Source: Crateriforma spongiae
GTDB lineage: Bacteria > Planctomycetota > Planctomycetia > Pirellulales > Pirellulaceae
Length of the DNA: 64,000 bases
Assembly (NCBI RefSeq): GCF_012290005.1
Contig: NZ_JAAXMS010000012.1
Span: 62,001 to 126,000, forward strand
Reading direction: 5' to 3'
Part shown: one piece after another, positions 16,612 to 25,647 of the stretch
How positions within the stretch are numbered: the first letter of the stretch is position 1
How the letters are laid out: every line of letters begins with the position of its first letter
Notes under the pieces: generated by a model
Databases searched by the model: none
Told to the model about the DNA's origin: nothing
The model's input: only the letters and a program-made list of their open reading frames with translations
Made by a program: the position numbers and the translations under genes

Positions 16612-18408
16612 TCACCGGATCCCCAAGGATCGACATTCATCCAACAGCTTGGCCGCATTGCGAAAACTGTTCCCGGCAAATTTGTCTTTCCAGAGTTCGG
16701 CGTTTTTGCTTCCGGGCCTTTGGACTCGCACATACAACCAATACGAGAACAGCATTCCCACCAGGCCGATGGTCAATGACGGAACCAAGACGTTCGGATG
16801 CAAGACTTGATCCAGTCCAGCGGCGACACCGGCGGGGATCCACATCAGCCACCAAGGAAAACCAATCAACGGTGTCAATCGCAGGTACAAATCACGAACG
16901 CGGGTGATACTGGATCGTACATCGTCGACCGATTGCGAATAATCGATTCGTTTCATCCGTGTCATCACGGCGATGGCGGCTGCGATGAACACCACACCGT
17001 AGACATGAACGATGATGCCTATGGCCACGCGGGTTGGATTCCCGATGTTCTGCGACCACCCGAAAGCCCCCAGTCCGATCAACAGCACGCCGACGATGAT
17101 CTGAACGGCCTGCCAGCGAAACAACGGTTTCAGTGCCGATTGCACTTGATTCATCAAGTCGCGACGGGTCAACAACCAACGTGTGGCGGACTCTTGCTGT
17201 TGCACACCACCGCGATCGACATCGACAGGAATGCGCTGGCCGGGATGATCAGCCATCGATTCCACAGGGATCTCGCCCGCGACCAATGTAGCCGCCAAAC
17301 CGGAATCGTTGCTGTCAGCGATTGACTTCAAGTCCGACTTGATCTCGCTGGCCGCCTGATAACGCTGGCTTGGTTCTTTTTCCAAAGTTCGCAAAACGAC
17401 CTCATCCAGCCGAACATCGATGGCAACCTTTTGGGACGGTGCCGCGAAACGCCCCATGGGCAACTCACCAGTCAGCATCTCGTAGAACACCACCCCCAGC
17501 GAATAGATATCGGCGCGATGATCCACCTGGTGCGTTCCTTCGAATTGTTCGGGTGCCATATAGCGGGGCGTTCCCATCACCTGATGGGTTCCGGTCAGGT
17601 CAGTCGCCTGGCTGGGGCTGTCCAACAGTCGCGACAACCCAAAGTCGACGATTTTGACGGTGCCCTGATGTGTCAGCAAAATGTTTTCCGGCTTGATGTC
17701 GCGGTGGATCACCCCGTTGTCGTGCGCGTACTGCAAAGCGTCACACAGATGAGGAATGATTTCCAAGGCATGCTTGGGTGACAGGCCGCCGGCGCGGACG
17801 ACGTCACGCAACGTCGGTCCATCAACGAACTCCATCAGAAAGAAGAACGTGTCCTGGACGTTTCCGAATTCGAAGACCGACACGATGTTGGGATGATTTA
17901 ACTTGGCCAACGTGCGTGCTTCGCGAGTGAACCGCAACGAGAACTTGGCGTCGTGGGCAAATTCCGCCGGCAGAATCTTCAATGCCACGACGCGATCGAG
18001 CCCTTCTTGTTTGGCCTTATAGACGGCTCCCATGCCGCCGGCCCCCAACAGTTCGATCACCTGCAAATTGGGAAACATGTCCGCGACACGCTGGACCGGC
18101 GGCGGAACAAAACCACTGGACGGCCGATCGCCTTCGTTCAAGGCATCCCGAATGTCATCGGCATGGTCGGGAAAACGATCCAGATACTGGCTCGCTTCGG
18201 GCGATTCGCCGCGTCGACGTCGATAATCGGCATCCAAAACAATCAACTCGGCCAGCAGAACGTCACGTTCCTGATCGGAAACCCCTTCGGATAAAACAGA
18301 TTCAATCGACGGAGGATTGCCGGTCTGCCAAGCCTTTTCGAAGGCGGCACAGCGATCATCGATTTGCTCCAGAATCTGGATCGGCAATTTCTGTTGACGG
18401 ATGTTCAT
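16612..18408 (-). CDS. PknB-type Ser/Thr protein kinase with membrane C-terminus
   Basis: A 598-residue planctomycete-style kinase. Residues 1-100 are a helical N-terminal region typical of kinases paired with ECF sigma factors (QYLDRFPDHADDIRDAL). The kinase domain (about 118-375) has the glycine loop LGAGGMGAVYK, the catalytic lysine K144 (VALKIL), HRDIKPENIL (D237) and DFGLSR (from 255), so it should be active. Four hydrophobic segments in the C-terminal third (for example VQIIVGVLLIGLGAFGW, GIIVHVYGVVFIAAAIAVM) place it in the membrane. It begins inside the end of the ECF sigma gene (53-base overlap), so the two are translationally linked, and the kinase may control that sigma factor. Confidence 0.94.
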   Translation of the reverse strand: MNIRQQKLPIQILEQIDDRCAAFEKAWQTGNPPSIESVLSEGVSDQERDVLLAELIVLDADYRRRRGESPEASQYLDRFPDHADDIRDALNEGDRPSSGFVPPPVQRVADMFPNLQVIELLGAGGMGAVYKAKQEGLDRVVALKILPAEFAHDAKFSLRFTREARTLAKLNHPNIVSVFEFGNVQDTFFFLMEFVDGPTLRDVVRAGGLSPKHALEIIPHLCDALQYAHDNGVIHRDIKPENILLTHQGTVKIVDFGLSRLLDSPSQATDLTGTHQVMGTPRYMAPEQFEGTHQVDHRADIYSLGVVFYEMLTGELPMGRFAAPSQKVAIDVRLDEVVLRTLEKEPSQRYQAASEIKSDLKSIADSNDSGLAATLVAGEIPVESMADHPGQRIPVDVDRGGVQQQESATRWLLTRRDLMNQVQSALKPLFRWQAVQIIVGVLLIGLGAFGWSQNIGNPTRVAIGIIVHVYGVVFIAAAIAVMTRMKRIDYSQSVDDVRSSITRVRDLYLRLTPLIGFPWWLMWIPAGVAAGLDQVLHPNVLVPSLTIGLVGMLFSYWLYVRVQRPGSKNAELWKDKFAGNSFRNAAKLLDECRSLGIR

Positions 18409-19006
18409 CGGTGGCGAGCAATTCCTGTTGGCATTTCTGTCGAATCAAATGCAGACGACGTTCGATCGTCCGTTCGGAACACCCAAAACGCTCGGCCATT
18501 TCCGCGTTCGAGTAGCCCTCTAACTTGGCACCCGCCAAATCGCGAAGCTGCCCGACACCCAAATGCGAAAAAAAACGCTCGACCGTCTCTCGCATCATCA
18601 GAACCATCTCCGGCGAAGGTTCATCACCGATGATCTCAATCGTTTGATCGTCGTCCGCCGCCGCGTCGATCGAACCGACGGTGGCCCGACCGCCGCGTCG
18701 CCGCCGCGAATCGTGCCGCCGCTTATCCACGACTTTGCGGGCCGACATCCGCAACAACAAGTACCACAGGTCATCGCGGTCTGCCAAATTTGGAAACCTT
18801 CCTTGCTCGGCCGCCTCATAGAAGCTGTCAAAGACGCTTAGCACCACGTCTTCTTCATCGCTGACCGCTCGGTTTTGTCCCAGCAATTGCCGCCGCACGA
18901 CGCGAACAAGTCGGTCAAAGTATCGGTGCCAAATTTGATTGGCTGCCAACGAATCGCCCGCCTTGACCTGATCAATCCAATGGCTGACCTCGTGAGTGTC
19001 GGACAT
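18356..19006 (-). CDS. ECF-family RNA polymerase sigma factor
   Basis: A 216-residue protein with region 2 (IWHRYFDRLVRVVRRQL; DEEDVVLSVFDSFYEAAEQG; DLWYLLLRMSARKVVDKRRH) and region 4 with a helix-turn-helix (GYSNAEMAERFGCSERTIERR). The linker is Arg-rich with a predicted disordered stretch. It belongs to the planctomycete ECF groups encoded next to Ser/Thr kinases instead of anti-sigma factors. Its 3' end overlaps the kinase gene by 53 bases on the same strand. Target genes cannot be inferred from the window. Confidence 0.92.
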   Translation of the reverse strand: MSDTHEVSHWIDQVKAGDSLAANQIWHRYFDRLVRVVRRQLLGQNRAVSDEEDVVLSVFDSFYEAAEQGRFPNLADRDDLWYLLLRMSARKVVDKRRHDSRRRRGGRATVGSIDAAADDDQTIEIIGDEPSPEMVLMMRETVERFFSHLGVGQLRDLAGAKLEGYSNAEMAERFGCSERTIERRLHLIRQKCQQELLATDEHPSTEIADPDSGANR

Positions 19007-19092
19007 GTCGTCAGGTTCGCCGATTGGGATGCGGGACGATGGAAGGATTGGACAGTGGATGGGTCCACAGCATAACCCACGTGCACGATGGG

Positions 19093-20118
19093 TCAGCGCG
19101 GCATCGTCGGCTGGACCATCATCAACGGCCGCTTGGACGTCGGAACCGCCGGATGGTCGGTGTACAACAGCGGGCCGATTTCCCGAGGCAGGTCAGTTTC
19201 GATCATATCAGCGCCCCGACGCAACAATTGCCGATAATCACGCCGAAGCGATTCGTCATCCGCGACTGCACGGGTGAAAAACTGACGATCCAGATTCCTT
19301 GATGTCCCGACCATCGCCAGCGTTCCCTTTTGATGAACGGCTTCGTACAGCGATGGGTCCGTGGGAGGCTGATGTCCCAGAAAGGCAATCACGTTTTCCC
19401 AGGGGACTCCCGATGCGTCAAAGGCCTTCAGCTTTTCGTGACTGGGAATCATGACCTCCATCATGATGTCGGGGTTCATGGCGTGACAGGCACGCACATC
19501 TTTCAAGCTGCCGACGATCATCATCGCGTAGGATTCGGCGTGGTGTTTGGTAATGATGTTCACGCGTGTTTCCAGCGGCACATCCTTTTGATCCAACACC
19601 AGCACAGTCTTTCCCTTGGCCCAATGCAGCACTTCATCCAACGTTGGAATGACATGATTCGTGACCACGCCATCGATGTCTTTCAATCGGTACTGTTTCA
19701 ATTCCGACAGCGTCTTTTCGACCACCTTTCCCGTACCCGTCGTCGTTCGATCCAGCGTCGCATCATGGTGAACGATCACTTCGCCGTCTTTGGTCATCCG
19801 CGGATCGATTTCCAAGAGCGCAAAGCATTTTGACAATGTGTGTTCAAAGGTCGCGATACAGTTTTCGGGATATCCGCTGGCCGCGCCGCCGCGATGAGCA
19901 CTGACCACGGGCAAACGATGACCGGTGTAGCGAAACAGTTCTCGCAGTTGCCGGGGTGTTTCGGCAGAAATCCGGTGCATCACCGCAGCCGAATGCGGGT
20001 CGCGAGGGCGAGGATCGTCGGCAAGCGACGATGATGGTCCCAGCATGGTGGCGGCCAACAGCCCATACAGAAGCCCACTGATCAATGAATCAGAAACGTC
20101 TTTCACAAAGCACGCCAT
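19093..20118 (-). CDS. Secreted glycerophosphodiester phosphodiesterase
   Basis: The enzyme cleaves glycerophosphodiesters to glycerol 3-phosphate and alcohol. Seen motifs are VVSAHRGGAASGYPENCIAT (the conserved HRG and PEN), LLEIDPRMTKDGEVIVHHD (ED-type metal ligands and catalytic HHD) and a terminal GADMIETDLP. A signal peptide is present when translation starts at the ATG ending at 20118 (DSLISGLLYGLLAATMLG then SSLADDP); upstream codons in the frame look noncoding. Mature protein about 310 residues, periplasmic. It is close to the DUF4956 / VTC / CotH operon on the same strand (286 bases apart), so a link with phosphate recovery is possible. Confidence 0.9.
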   Translation of the reverse strand: MACFVKDVSDSLISGLLYGLLAATMLGPSSSLADDPRPRDPHSAAVMHRISAETPRQLRELFRYTGHRLPVVSAHRGGAASGYPENCIATFEHTLSKCFALLEIDPRMTKDGEVIVHHDATLDRTTTGTGKVVEKTLSELKQYRLKDIDGVVTNHVIPTLDEVLHWAKGKTVLVLDQKDVPLETRVNIITKHHAESYAMMIVGSLKDVRACHAMNPDIMMEVMIPSHEKLKAFDASGVPWENVIAFLGHQPPTDPSLYEAVHQKGTLAMVGTSRNLDRQFFTRAVADDESLRRDYRQLLRRGADMIETDLPREIGPLLYTDHPAVPTSKRPLMMVQPTMPR

Positions 20119-20404
20119 TGCAATTTCTAAACCTGATGGGCCAACGATTGGCCGAATGCAAAATGGTCCAACCGTCATGAACCACTGCCACCGGCCGGGA
20201 TCACGATGGCAGATTGCCATCATGTGGCCTTGCATGATAACCGGTAGGGCGCCTGCACGGTTAGCACGCGGCGGCCTCCATGCATCGCATGTCGATGGAT
20301 GAAACCGAATGAAGAAAGCGGTGACGATTGCAACAGGGCAAACGGCACCGCGGCAGCGGACTGCCGGCAAGCAAGATTCCGGTCCGCACAAACGCAAGGG
20401 CGGT

Positions 20405-21088
20405 TCACGTCATCTTGGCCGAGACCGATTCGACGCTGGGGACGCCGTTCAGTGCGGCGATCATTTCCACCGCGTTGCTGTTGGCTGAAGGAGTGACACG
20501 GTACAGCATCTCCATCGCGGCCCCACGACGTGTGGTTTCCGCTGACAGCAATTCATAGCTGTCGGCGAAGCGACTGATCTCGCTTTCCCAACCGTCGGTC
20601 GCGCTTAAACCGACCTGCAAAGTCAAACGCCACGCTTTGGTCTTCTTTTCACCCTTGTTCGATTCGGCCTTGCCAGAAGGCGGTTTGGATGAGTTCAGGA
20701 ACGTCGCAACTGCAACGACCGAAAGCCCGAGGCCGACGACCCAGTACTGGCCGGCCCCCACTGCCATGCCGGCCACAACGGCGGCCAACACAAAGGCAAC
20801 GTCGCGGGTCGCCGGAACGGCGGTGCGAAAACGCACGATCGAAAGGGCGCCGACAAGACTGAACGCTCGCGCAATATTGTCACCGATGATCTGTGTCGCC
20901 ATCGCGATCAAGATGCTCATCAGAATCAATGTCAGCGACAACGTATCCGGTTCCCCCGCCGGACGACGACTGCGGGCGATCCAGGCGACGACCATGCCAC
21001 ACAGCCAAGCCAAGACCAATCGCATGCCCAAGGTCGTCACCGTCGGATCGACCTCCGACGCATTCACATTCATCATCCATTCAGGCAT
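20405..21088 (-). CDS. DUF4956 membrane protein
   Basis: A 227-residue protein with four hydrophobic segments in the first 130 residues (LVLAWLCGMVVAWIA, LTLILMSILIAMATQIIG, DVAFVLAAVVAGMAVG, WVVGLGLSVVAVATFL), the family motif ARAFSLVGALSIVRFRTAV and an extra soluble C-terminal domain of ~90 residues that looks like an ACT/PII-like ferredoxin fold (LTLQVGLSATDGWESEISRF, EMLYRVTPS). DUF4956 proteins are nearly always encoded with VTC-domain and CotH-domain proteins. Here the ATG ending at 21088 overlaps the VTC gene stop by 8 bases, a sign of translational coupling. Function is unknown; a membrane channel or anchor for the VTC partner is a guess. Confidence 0.9.
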   Translation of the reverse strand: MPEWMMNVNASEVDPTVTTLGMRLVLAWLCGMVVAWIARSRRPAGEPDTLSLTLILMSILIAMATQIIGDNIARAFSLVGALSIVRFRTAVPATRDVAFVLAAVVAGMAVGAGQYWVVGLGLSVVAVATFLNSSKPPSGKAESNKGEKKTKAWRLTLQVGLSATDGWESEISRFADSYELLSAETTRRGAAMEMLYRVTPSANSNAVEMIAALNGVPSVESVSAKMT

Positions 21089-21893
21089 AACAAAGCGACT
21101 CCACCTGGGAATCCATCGAGCCTTCCCCACGGCTCGCGGCAAGGGCTTGCATCGCGTGCCGGTACTTCGAAAACCCGGACGCAGGGATCGTGAAGGTTCG
21201 CAACAGGTCTTTGAACATCAGTGGCAGGATGCCATGGAACTTCAGTTCCAAAACCTTGCCATTGCCAAACCGGACGTCCGGGCGAAATCCCGACGCGTGT
21301 GGAACGGTCCAACCGTCCGCCGGGGACGCAGTCATGCCATCATCGATCGTCAGCCGAACGGTCTGACCGTCGATCTGTGCGGTACGAGCGAAGCGGCGAT
21401 AGGCGATGTGCACCGTCGGCTGAAGCCCGCGCCGGAACACTCGGCGAGAGAACCAATGATCCCCCACCGCATCGACCGCTGATTCACCGCGGAAGACCGA
21501 AAGCCCGCCTGACGCCCCATACGCTGCGGCACCGCAGCAAGCGTAGAAGTCCGCTTCGACAACCGACGACCGTCGCTTTTTGACCACCATTCGCTTCTTG
21601 CGTTTGGTTTCCAACCACAGCGACGATTCGTTTCCGTAACGTCGAATGCGGTGCTTGGTCCGTCCCACCCGACCAGTCGCACGCAACAGATCCAACTCGG
21701 GCGAATCCAAATACAGATTGCAGACCTGATACCGATCGTCATCGTCACAGTGGCAATTCGGATCCACATCCATGTGTTCACGAGCCCACTGGGCGACCTG
21801 GTCAGCGATGCAATCATCAAGACGGAATTTCATCTCGATGCGTTTCATCGTGGGACGTTTCTGGTCCGGAATCTGGGTACTTGGCTGGTTCAT
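21081..21893 (-). CDS. VTC-domain protein (polyphosphate polymerase-like)
   Basis: The VTC domain in yeast Vtc4 makes polyphosphate from ATP; bacterial homologues are single-domain and mostly untested. The 270-residue protein shows the tunnel-fold elements: an N-terminal EMKFRLDD strand, NLYLDSPELDLL, HRIRRYG (basic residues), LWLETKRKKRMVVKKRR (the E-x-K of triphosphate-tunnel enzymes and a basic cluster), PTVHIAYRRFA, RLTIDDGM and the C-terminal LELKFHGILP. All the expected strands of a tunnel enzyme are present, so activity is likely. The ATG ending at 21893 is preceded by GGAAG; a GTG three codons earlier is possible. It lies between the CotH and DUF4956 genes in one operon. Confidence 0.92.
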   Translation of the reverse strand: MNQPSTQIPDQKRPTMKRIEMKFRLDDCIADQVAQWAREHMDVDPNCHCDDDDRYQVCNLYLDSPELDLLRATGRVGRTKHRIRRYGNESSLWLETKRKKRMVVKKRRSSVVEADFYACCGAAAYGASGGLSVFRGESAVDAVGDHWFSRRVFRRGLQPTVHIAYRRFARTAQIDGQTVRLTIDDGMTASPADGWTVPHASGFRPDVRFGNGKVLELKFHGILPLMFKDLLRTFTIPASGFSKYRHAMQALAASRGEGSMDSQVESLCYA

Positions 21894-21980
21894 TGAATCC
21901 ACTTCCCTGGCGTTCGAAAGTTCATCGGCGTTGCGACCGAGCGGTCAACAACGCCACACACACACGGTCGCGATCGGCTG

Positions 21981-23636
21981 TCATTCGCCCGCCGGGCTTT
22001 CGACTTTGACGCGATCGGCCACATATCGCTTCAAGTACTCGCTTCTACCTTGGACAAAGTCCTTCAACGGCGGACGATTTCGCGGTCCACGTTGCTCCGG
22101 TTCGAACTCCTGCTTTCCATTGGCATCACCTGATGTAGTGGCAATGAAACGCTCGTAAGTCGTCAGAGCATGAGTTTCGGTCTTCACCACCGGCGCAATC
22201 AGTTGCAACTGCGACTGGACAAAGGGTTCCAGTGTTTCCCAGTCCAGTGATTCATTGGCCAAAGTCTTCAGGTTCGCCAAAAACTGATCGCGATACGCGG
22301 GCACGGCCAACACTTTGCTGTACAGCGGCTTGTCCGCATCATTCATCGCGGTGAAAGGATCCAAGCCCACCGGCGACGATTCGCCGTCCGCCTGACGTCT
22401 GCCGCCCGGTCCGTGCTCGGATCGATCATCCCGACGGGGCGGGCCACCAAAACCGAAGCTGGGAAGGTCGAAACCGCCGAATCCAAAACCTCCACGCCCG
22501 CCGGGTCCTCCCGGACCGCCGCGTGCCGGGCGGAATGCTTCATTCATGTCGTGGGGAATGAAGTGAAACTTGTCATCTTTGCCCAAGTAGATGCTGTAGT
22601 CGCTGGCACGTACCCAGTAACCATCACCGTTGATCAAACCGACGTCCAAGGCAAGGAACCAAAGCAGACCATCGACGTCACAGATCGCTTCCAACTTTTC
22701 GGGCAACTGTTCGGTGGAGGTTTCGTTCAAGACTTTGCAAAACTGCATCAGCTTGGCGGTCGCTTTTTCACCACCGGATTTGATCTCGTAGGGATGCCCG
22801 TACGCTTTCAGATCATCGCCGCGGTAATCCAAACCGCCTCCACCGCGCGGTGATCCATGGACCTTCCATCGTGCACCTTTCTTGGTGTCGTAGTTCTCTT
22901 TCAGGAAGTCTTTGTTGTACTGTTGCGCGTTCGTGTAGATCCCCCAGTCTTCACCATTGATCACAACGCGAACAAAGTTGGCCTTCGGAGCCGGGATGTA
23001 TTGACGGGCGATGTGAGAATACAACACGGTGCTCATCATTGAATCATCACCGTGGGCGTTCAACAGATTCAGCGTCTTGTAACCCATCAACCGCTGCTTC
23101 GGGTCGGCCATGTCCATGGCAATGTTGAAGGACCGCTTGTATCCGGTGCCGACATGATCATAGGAAGAGGCCCCACGGAATCGGATGCCGCACCCCGGAT
23201 ACGTTTGCCCATCAACGGTCAATTCGGCGGCCAGATCGACATCGGTATTGTGAAAATCTTCCAGTTCGGCTTCCCAATCGTCGGTATCAAAGTCGATGAA
23301 GATCGTCCGCAAGACACTGGTATCGTACAGATCGCCTTGCTGAGCTGGCGTTTCGGATTTGGCGACTTGACCACCGGTGGAAACAGCCGGCATGCCACCG
23401 GCGTGACTGAAGCGTGCGGCGATCGTGCGAACGTCAAACTGAAATGCCCGGCTGGAACGGACTTCGTCACGAGCTCGGCTGCGCTCGTCATCGTCCAGCC
23501 ACCCGTTTTCATCGGTATCAAAGGCATCGACCAATTCGATGCTTTCCTGTTTGCCTGGCCCCACGGACGCGTAGGCCACAGCCATGACGCCGCCAACGGC
23601 AACCAGTGCGATCAACAACAAACGTTTCTTTTTCAT
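21981..23636 (-). CDS. Secreted CotH-family kinase-like protein with EF-hand
   Basis: The 551-residue protein has an N-terminal signal or anchor (KKKRLLLIALVAVGGVMAVA), a canonical EF-hand loop at residues 40-51 (DTDENGWLDDDE pattern) and a CotH domain: RFRGASSYDHVGTGYKRSFN, KTLNLLNAHGDDSMMSTVLY, FVRVVINGEDWGIYTNAQQY, WFLALDVGLINGDGY and FIPHDMNEAFRP (the HDxN-type metal-binding site). CotH proteins are atypical kinases that phosphorylate exported proteins. A Gly/Pro/Arg-rich insert (about residues 380-430) follows the catalytic site. It is the first gene of the operon CotH, VTC, DUF4956 and is divergent from the NCS1-like gene. Confidence 0.92.
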   Translation of the reverse strand: MKKKRLLLIALVAVGGVMAVAYASVGPGKQESIELVDAFDTDENGWLDDDERSRARDEVRSSRAFQFDVRTIAARFSHAGGMPAVSTGGQVAKSETPAQQGDLYDTSVLRTIFIDFDTDDWEAELEDFHNTDVDLAAELTVDGQTYPGCGIRFRGASSYDHVGTGYKRSFNIAMDMADPKQRLMGYKTLNLLNAHGDDSMMSTVLYSHIARQYIPAPKANFVRVVINGEDWGIYTNAQQYNKDFLKENYDTKKGARWKVHGSPRGGGGLDYRGDDLKAYGHPYEIKSGGEKATAKLMQFCKVLNETSTEQLPEKLEAICDVDGLLWFLALDVGLINGDGYWVRASDYSIYLGKDDKFHFIPHDMNEAFRPARGGPGGPGGRGGFGFGGFDLPSFGFGGPPRRDDRSEHGPGGRRQADGESSPVGLDPFTAMNDADKPLYSKVLAVPAYRDQFLANLKTLANESLDWETLEPFVQSQLQLIAPVVKTETHALTTYERFIATTSGDANGKQEFEPEQRGPRNRPPLKDFVQGRSEYLKRYVADRVKVESPAGE

Positions 23637-23894
23637 TCCCGTGGATCCGACGAGTGGAGGAATAGGGGGGACTCGTCATTCCATGCGCCATCGAGCCGCA
23701 AATGGTGCCAATCTTTTCGTATGCCGCCCGAGACGAATCACGAGAGATCTCCGCGATTTGGCCCGCAGGTACGGCCAAAGACGCATTAAACGCAGGGCCA
23801 CGTTGTTTCACCCCAGACCATGAAAGCGAACTGGCCCGGTACACTGCGAACCCTTTACCGCACGATTCCCCCGCATTCGGTCGCCCCACGCCCC

Positions 23895-25643
23895 ATGTCT
23901 GTCGCCACGCCAAGCCCCCCTCGCGCTGTTGCGAATCTGACGCCGGAACAGATGCCCGTCCCGGACGAACAGCTTCACAGCTGGCCCCACTTTTTGGGGC
24001 TGTACGCCGGTGAACATGTTGCCGCAACGGAATTTGTGATCGGTGCAACCTTCGTCGCGTTGGGGGCAACGACCCAGGACATTCTTTGGGGACTGTTGAT
24101 CGGCAATGTTTTGGCGATCGCCAGTTGGACCCTGATCACCGCTCCGATCGCGGTGCAAACTCGGCTGAGTCTTTACACCTATCTGCACAAGATCGCCGGC
24201 GACCGGATGGCCGATCTTTACAACGGTGCGAACGTGCTGATCTTCACCGTCATCTCCGCTGCCATGATCACGGTGTCCAGTACCGCGGTGCGACTGCTAT
24301 TTGGAATCCCTGCCCAGTTGCAGTGGTTTCCCACCAGCGGGCTGTTCGTCTTGGTCGTTTTGGGTGTCGGAGTCATCGTCGTGTTGATAGCGATGTACGG
24401 GTTCAATGCCGTCGCGGAATTTTCAAGCATTTGCGGTCCATGGCTGGTCGTCATGTTCACCTGCGGTGCTTTGGTACTGATGCCCGCGTTGGCCGAGTCC
24501 GTTTTGGGGCGTACGGAACTGATGGGCATGAATGACTTCATCACCATCGGTGACCACTCAATCTGGACTGGTACCGCGGCCGACGGATCGCCGGGTATTG
24601 GATTGTGGGAAGTGATCGGATTCGCTTGGGCAGCCAACACGATCACTCATTTTGGCTTGATCGACATGGCGTTGTTGCGATACGCCAAGCGATCCATCTA
24701 TGGCTTGTGCACCAGCGCGGGAATGTTGTTCGGCCACTATGTCGCGTGGATCGCTGCTGGCATCATGGGTGCGGGCACGGCAGCCCTGGTGCAAAAATCG
24801 ATCGCTGAATTGGACCCCGGCGATGTGGCCTATCAAGCATTGGGCCTGTCGGGATACGTGATCGTCATTGTCGCCGGATGGACGACCGCGAACGCCAACC
24901 TCTATCGCGCTGGCCTGGCGGCCCAGGCCATTTTTCATCACCACTCACGACGGAAAGTGACATTAACGGTCGGCTGTGTCACCGTCTTGATCGCATGTTT
25001 TCCGTTTGTGTTTAGCAAAATGCTGCCCTTGCTGACGTACGCGGGATTGTTGGTCGTTCCGGTGGGAGGCATCGTGTTCGCCGAACACTTTCTGTTTCCG
25101 ATTCTGGGTTGGACTCGCTATTGGTCGAAATACCGAGATCTTGAAACCAGCGTCCCAGCCATCGCGTCTTGGGCGGCTGGACTGGTCTTCGGCTTCGGGA
25201 TGAATGCCGCAAACGTGATGTCCTTTTTCTACTTATTCTTACCCACGTGGGCGTTCACAATCGTCGTTTACTGTGTACTGGCTCGGTTCTACGGAGCTGC
25301 CGATTCGTATGAAGACCAAATTCAGCAGGAACAGAACGACATGGCTGCGATTCGTCAGTGGCAACAGGAACAAGCCGCAATTCATCACCATGTACCACTG
25401 CCCAAATCAACACCAACGAAAGTCTTGCGTACGGTCGCTTGGCTGTGCCTGTTGATCACCATGATCTTGGCGCTGCGAGTGATGTTTGCCAGCCCCGACA
25501 TGTCGGTTTACGAATCCCATGTCACGGATTTTCACCGTTGGGGTTTCTTGATGACGGTGGGATACTTTGGCACCGCCTACGCCGCGTTACGTATCGAAAA
25601 AGCAAGAAATTTGAATCTCTCACAAGAAGTGAAGGCGAGCTAG
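23895..25643 (+). CDS. NCS1-like permease (purine/cytosine-permease superfamily)
   Basis: An inner-membrane protein of about 582 residues with 12 or more hydrophobic segments. The N-terminal part (LGLYAGEHVAATEFVIGATF; LGATTQDILWGLLIGNVLAI; LYTYLHKIAGDRMADLYNGA) follows the pattern of NCS1 uracil/cytosine/allantoin permeases, though helix-1 and helix-6 motifs are divergent, so substrate is open. The start was set at ATG 23895; an upstream in-frame ATG at 23820 would add 25 unconserved residues. It is followed after 4 bases by a mannitol-type dehydrogenase gene, so it may import a polyol, uronate or related compound rather than a nucleobase. That reassignment is inference. Confidence 0.8.
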   Translation: MSVATPSPPRAVANLTPEQMPVPDEQLHSWPHFLGLYAGEHVAATEFVIGATFVALGATTQDILWGLLIGNVLAIASWTLITAPIAVQTRLSLYTYLHKIAGDRMADLYNGANVLIFTVISAAMITVSSTAVRLLFGIPAQLQWFPTSGLFVLVVLGVGVIVVLIAMYGFNAVAEFSSICGPWLVVMFTCGALVLMPALAESVLGRTELMGMNDFITIGDHSIWTGTAADGSPGIGLWEVIGFAWAANTITHFGLIDMALLRYAKRSIYGLCTSAGMLFGHYVAWIAAGIMGAGTAALVQKSIAELDPGDVAYQALGLSGYVIVIVAGWTTANANLYRAGLAAQAIFHHHSRRKVTLTVGCVTVLIACFPFVFSKMLPLLTYAGLLVVPVGGIVFAEHFLFPILGWTRYWSKYRDLETSVPAIASWAAGLVFGFGMNAANVMSFFYLFLPTWAFTIVVYCVLARFYGAADSYEDQIQQEQNDMAAIRQWQQEQAAIHHHVPLPKSTPTKVLRTVAWLCLLITMILALRVMFASPDMSVYESHVTDFHRWGFLMTVGYFGTAYAALRIEKARNLNLSQEVKAS

Positions 25644-25647
25644 AACC

